Assembly (NCBI GenBank): GCA_036365455.1
Contig: JAWQUS010000004.1
Coordinates: 8,501,501 to 8,565,500, forward strand
Source: Macrosoma leucophasiata
Taxonomy: Eukaryota > Arthropoda > Insecta > Lepidoptera > Hedylidae
Length of the DNA: 64,000 bases
Direction of reading: 5' to 3'
The position numbers were made by a program, and so were the translations under genes. The notes under the pieces were generated by a model. That model made no database searches. It saw only the letters and a list, made by a program, of their open reading frames with translations, and had not been told where the DNA came from. Shown piece by piece: positions 59,770 to 64,000 of this stretch; positions within the stretch are counted from its first letter, which is position 1; each line of letters opens with the position of its first letter.

Positions 59770-61362
59770 TATGGAAGACGGCCACTTAATATATTAAGAT
59801 CAACAGTGGCTTTAAATCACCGGTTGACAACTACTGTTGACAAAGTTCCGCTAGTGTGTAAGGACACTAATGTATATTAATTTATTTTTAATGAATCTGA
59901 CCTAACATATATTGATTAAAACCAGTATTTAGCGGATAAGTTGATAAAGTATGTCCACATTCAATGTTACGTTTATGTAACCGGATAAATTAAGTTGGAT
60001 CACTTTCATAATGCTTACGGTCCTAGAACGATGCATCTGTACTCGTATATTTTTCACACACTTAATTATGTGAGAATTGGGGGAAGCCTCTTATAAAAGG
60101 TATAAGTATAAGGTATCTGTCTATTCGTTTAAAACGTTATCAAATATTTTGTCATTTTAATTTAAACTAATATCTGTCATTATTATTATTTTAATTTTTG
60201 CATTACAATTCAATCGCTGCCCCAAACATTGAATTCAGATGCATTTCTAAGAATATACATGTATCTAATAGCTACTTTGGTAACGTCGTGCATAACTACT
60301 TTCAATCACTATCCATGAACATGCATATTTTAAGGCACGTTGCGTCTATAATATTACTTGGAGTGTAGATGAGTACCTATTATAAGAGGATAAAGTAAGA
60401 TAACGTATGAATACATGTATTGTAAATTTAATGTACATTTATATTTAGGCATTTAATTTATCTTTTATGGCATTAAGTTACATATACATAATTTATGTAT
60501 AAAATAAAAAAAAACACATCAAGTACTTACTAAATCACATGAAACGAAATGCGTAAATCATAGCGCATTAGATTTTTCAGTACTGAATAACATAATATAG
60601 AGGGAAGGCTTTTATAGGCATTTGTGCGATGGATAAATATTAATACGATTGATAATATAAAAGAACTACTGCACCAAATGTTAAAATTCTTTACTTTCCA
60701 AAAGCTATGTTATCAGCAAGTAAAATGGACTATAATAATATATTCACTATAAAATTCGCGGACAAAATCACGTGGATGTTTGCTGGTTATAAATAAAACG
60801 CTATTGCAATACTATTGCTCATCGCAATACTAGAAACAAACAATAATAGCAAAGCTTATTATTAATAGGTATGCACCTCCACTTGTGTTGCGTAATATCT
60901 GTAGGTACCTACATCTAGCGCACAGACGATGGCAATCAAGGCACAATGCGAAGCTCACTGAACTTATTATTGTGACATTTAGAATGAGGCAGGAGACATG
61001 ACACGGCATTGCAACCTCTTAAATCTCGCATCCATTAAGATGCTTTAGTAAGCTTTGTGTATAGTAGGAACACATTCTATTGTAAACCTAAAATATATAA
61101 ACCATTTATTTACCATCACAAAAAGATTACAGAAAATAAAAGTAAACAAGATTATCCTAAAGGTACTTATAAATAATCTAGATTGTCAGGGCTTGGTGCC
61201 TAGTGTGGGCATAACACAGGTACCTATAATAGGTCATCAGGTCCTTCCCACTCGGAATGATACAAAACTGCATTAGGTCCTAAGAATCTGATGATAATGC
61301 TTGACTCGTTTTTTGGTACGCTCTGTAATACGTATGGCCCAGGAATAGCTTGCACATAGGCT
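59770..61362. other. Intergenic AT-rich DNA
   Basis: I see no gene, RNA or clear repeat here. Confidence 0.6.
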
Positions 61363-61652
61363 TTTTTACTGGTGGTAGAGCTCCAGTGACGGAGCTCGTG
61401 GGCGTAGGCACCACCGCATTACCTAATATACTTGCCGCTAAATGGTAGTGTTCAGCACTATCCTGTTCCGGTCAGGTGGTGATGTACGGCCCTGTAATTT
61501 CCGGCACAGAGGCATAACAGTTTAGGCCTCAGGAGTGGTAACGCATCTGCATTTTGACCTCGGTCTTTGTGTGGGTGTCTATAGGCTGCAGTCATCACTT
61601 AACATCACTGTAAACTGCATGTTTGCTTGCCACTTCCATTACATTAAAAAAA
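61363..61652 (+). mobile_element. SINE-like repeat, full-length copy
   Basis: Complete from TTTACTGGTGGTAGAGCTC to CATTACATTAAAAAA. One of the least decayed copies and a good family reference. Confidence 0.8.
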
Positions 61653-61664
61653 AAAGGCAAAACT

Positions 61665-61735
61665 CGCCTCGGACTCCTAGAGTCGGACTCGCGCACCGAG
61701 GGTTCCGTACATACCTGTAAGTATACTCGTATAAG
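61665..61735 (+). repeat. Start of the 32130-32545 type repeat
   Basis: AGAGTCGGACTCGCGC and GAGGGTTCCGTAC. The rest is missing. Confidence 0.5.
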
Positions 61736-62256
61736 TAAAAATATTAATGTACCAACCAGTAATTTCGGCTGTGTGTTGTCTCTCAGACACATAGTCTGTA
61801 CCTGTTTTCCAACAGGCTGAATATTTTAGAGCAATTTATTATATTATGTCTCGTTGGTTAATATGTAAATAGGTACACAACAAAATAAGATAATAAACAA
61901 ACATTTCTATAGATTTCCTGCGCAGGTATTTTAAATCAAGCGTTTTAATTCAGTAGAACAATAAAGCCCGTATATATGGGCGTCTATTATGTTTTAGGGT
62001 TCCTAAAGTTAGCCTTTGTTCCCTCCAGCAAGTGCTGAATACAATTTAAAACTGTTTACAGCATATCACGGGTAACAGAAAGATCGCAAATATATTTGAA
62101 CCATAACTTTATATGGTTACCTTCAGTCTGCTTTCATTTCCAGCCAAGTTTGTTGGTTTATTATATACCTAAGTGTCTATAATCATACCAAAATTTTTTG
62201 TACTCGTACATATTAATTATTATTATTACCTTTCGTCAGCACGGGGTCCAATTTGA

Positions 62257-62326
62257 ACACCGGACCTTTGTCAGGCTTGCGCGGGGACCCCCATGTCCCC
62301 GCGCAAGCCTGACAAAGGTCCGGTGT
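62257..62326. repeat. Perfect palindrome, 32-bp arms with 6-base loop
   Basis: The arm 62257-62288 (ACACCGGACCTTTGTCAGGC and on) is exactly complementary to 62295-62326. The loop is CCCCAT. Confidence 0.9.
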
Positions 62327-62464
62327 CCAACACATAGAGGCCCTTTCAAGAATTTTGTTCGACTTTGTAATCGGTTATATTCGGCGGGACCTCTCTCTGA
62401 CTGCATAAATGTCACACTACACAACAGTCAACACACAAAGACAGACCCCGCAGAATACATGAGA

Positions 62465-62650
62465 CTATTGTAAATAAATGACTTGCCAAACTTTGGGCTA
62501 TGTGGGTGAACTAGGGGAACTAGCTGGCTTGGAGTGAGATCCGGCACCTGCCTATATTCAACATCTTACATTATTGAATCCTACTTTAGGCAGGTGGTTA
62601 TTCGCCTCTCCTTGGTGGCCCCCCATTATTATTATTATTATTCACTCATT
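62465..62650 (+). mobile_element. LINE 3' end with (ATT)n tail
   Basis: CTTGGTGGCCCCCCATTATT followed by an ATT run, as at 3' ends of R1/Jockey-type LINEs. No coding part is present. Confidence 0.5.
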
Positions 62651-62734
62651 TTTTTTCTTATTTAGTATTTTTTACATACTTAAGTAGTTATAAAAAAAAC
62701 AAATATATATAAAAAAAAAAAATAATAGTGCGCT

Positions 62735-62870
62735 GCCGGCAGCGGGAACAGGGTCCAAGCTGTCGGTGCTTAGGGTCACAGAGACAGGAACCTCCTCGCT
62801 ATACGTCCCGTGCCGATGAGTGCCGCCTTCTGTATCAGACCCTTGATCCAATCCCTTATTATTATTATTA
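62735..62870 (+). mobile_element. Second LINE-type 3' end with (ATT)n tail
   Basis: GCTGCCGGCAGCGGGAACAG to CAATCCCTTATTATTATTAT. Non-coding. Confidence 0.45.
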
Positions 62871-63089
62871 AGTAAACCTTGCTTTTTATGATGTTTTCAT
62901 TCCATAACAAAAAATGAGCAAACTCGGAATTAAATAAATCTTCTAATTATTATTACCTACTTTAGGATTGTTGAGAGCGCGTTTAACTCTTTTACTTTTG
63001 TACACATGCAACACGTTAAATTGAAGACTCGTTGTCTTCGATTTAACTTATATTAAATTAATAGAATAAGTGATATTTGATATTTTCGT

Positions 63090-63384
63090 GTTTTTTTTTT
63101 TTTTTATGTAATGGAAGTGGTAAACAAGCATGCAGTTCACATTGATGTTAAGTGATGACTGCAGCCTATAGACACCCACACAAAGACCAAGGTCAAAATG
63201 CAGATGCGTTACCACTTCTGAGGCCTAAGGTCTTATGCCTCTGTGCCGGAAATTACAGGGCCGTACATTACCACCTGACCGGAACACGATAGTGTTGAAC
63301 ACTACCATTTAGCGGCAAGTATATTAGGTAATGCGGTGGTGCCTACGCCCGCGAGCTCCGTCACTGGAGCTCTACCACCAGTAA
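63090..63384 (-). mobile_element. SINE-like repeat, full-length copy
   Basis: Minus copy from a long T run (63091-63105) to GAGCTCTACCACCAGTAAAA. Confidence 0.8.
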
Positions 63385-63794
63385 AAATAGTAATAGTAAT
63401 AGTAATACCAGTAATATGTTACATCATAATAAAACTTTACACTATTTTTCGAGTAAGGATAGGCACAGGCGAATGTGTACGATGCACACGAAATAACTGT
63501 CAAAATGGTTCATTTGATTCACCTACAGATTTATTCCATTTTTTGTCTTTGAGTCACTTTAAGGGTAATTTTTATTAAGATTTAGGGGAATAGTTTACAT
63601 TTAGATGAAAGCCTCAACAACATCTGCCGGGACCATTAATTGGCCGTGGCCTGTCTACTTGCCAGACATAAAAAGACACTAATAGCGCTTTCACGTAGCA
63701 TAAATATCGTTTTGGTCCTATGCAGGATCCGTCCCAATTACTGGGGTATTTCTGTGTGCGTGTTAACACGAGCATACTGTTTTTTATGCATGAA

Positions 63795-64000
63795 GTGGTA
63801 AGCAAGTACCTACAGTTCAGTAGCGTAGGCGTTCAACACTATCGTGTTCTGGTAAGATGGGCATGTATGGCCCCGTAATAACCAGACAATAACTAAGGTC
63901 TCAGGGCAGAGCAGTGGCAATGCATCTACATTTTGACTTCTGGCCTTTGTGTGGGTGTCTATAGGCTGCTGTCATTACTTAACATCAATGTGAACTGCAT
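63795..64000 (+). mobile_element. SINE-like repeat, cut by the window end
   Basis: Plus copy from about GGTAAGCAAG to ATGTGAACTGCAT at the window edge. Confidence 0.65.

Noticed and set aside
45640..62840. CRISPR-like or regulatory meaning for the GT and ATT repeats
   Set aside because: Plain microsatellites at LINE 3' ends. No spacer structure, and the genome is eukaryotic.

Overview
The window looks like insect nuclear DNA, most probably from a moth or butterfly. It is AT-rich, its genes have many short introns, and it contains a chitin-binding RR-2 cuticle protein gene. The repeats (short Helitrons ending CTAG, a 5S-rRNA-like SINE with a LINE tail, CR1/Jockey-like LINEs, mariners) are of kinds I know from lepidopteran genomes. 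The order assignment is inference.

Seven protein-coding loci can be supported. From left to right they are: the 5' part of an unrecognised three-exon gene (minus, 1-1098); SAMTOR, the SAM sensor upstream of mTORC1 (plus, 10188-11144, preceded by a possible 39-codon uORF); SARNP, an mRNA-export SAP protein (minus, 11428-12222), convergent with SAMTOR; KCMF1, an E3 ubiquitin ligase (minus, eight exons resolved, 27311 down to 17735, C-terminus not resolved); HAT1, histone acetyltransferase type B (plus, eight exons, 30164-35008); an MSL3 homologue (minus, 13 exons, 53157 down to 38332); and an RR-2 cuticular protein (minus, 56990 down to 56348). HAT1 and MSL3 lie tail to tail and both act on histone H4 acetylation. 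That may be chance.

Nearly all the rest is mobile-element sequence. The most numerous family is a roughly 290-bp A-tailed SINE-like repeat with about 16 copies or fragments. There are also several MITE families with visible terminal inverted repeats, two broken mariners inside KCMF1 introns, a 1.83-kb hAT-like element with a perfect 8-bp target duplication, three Helitron ends or copies, a 0.6-0.7 kb GC-rich retroposon present twice (one copy has a related empty site in the window), and a CR1-like LINE in an MSL3 intron that has been rearranged into a long inverted repeat. Between 57.1 and 64 kb I see only repeats and unassigned AT-rich DNA.

I found no new multi-gene system. The observations most worth following are an AT-AC (U12-type) intron in KCMF1 with two in-frame 5' splice sites, a 114-bp tandem duplication in MSL3 that copies an exon end together with its splice donor, the inverted LINE hairpin, and several near-perfect short palindromes. 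Some of these could be assembly artefacts.
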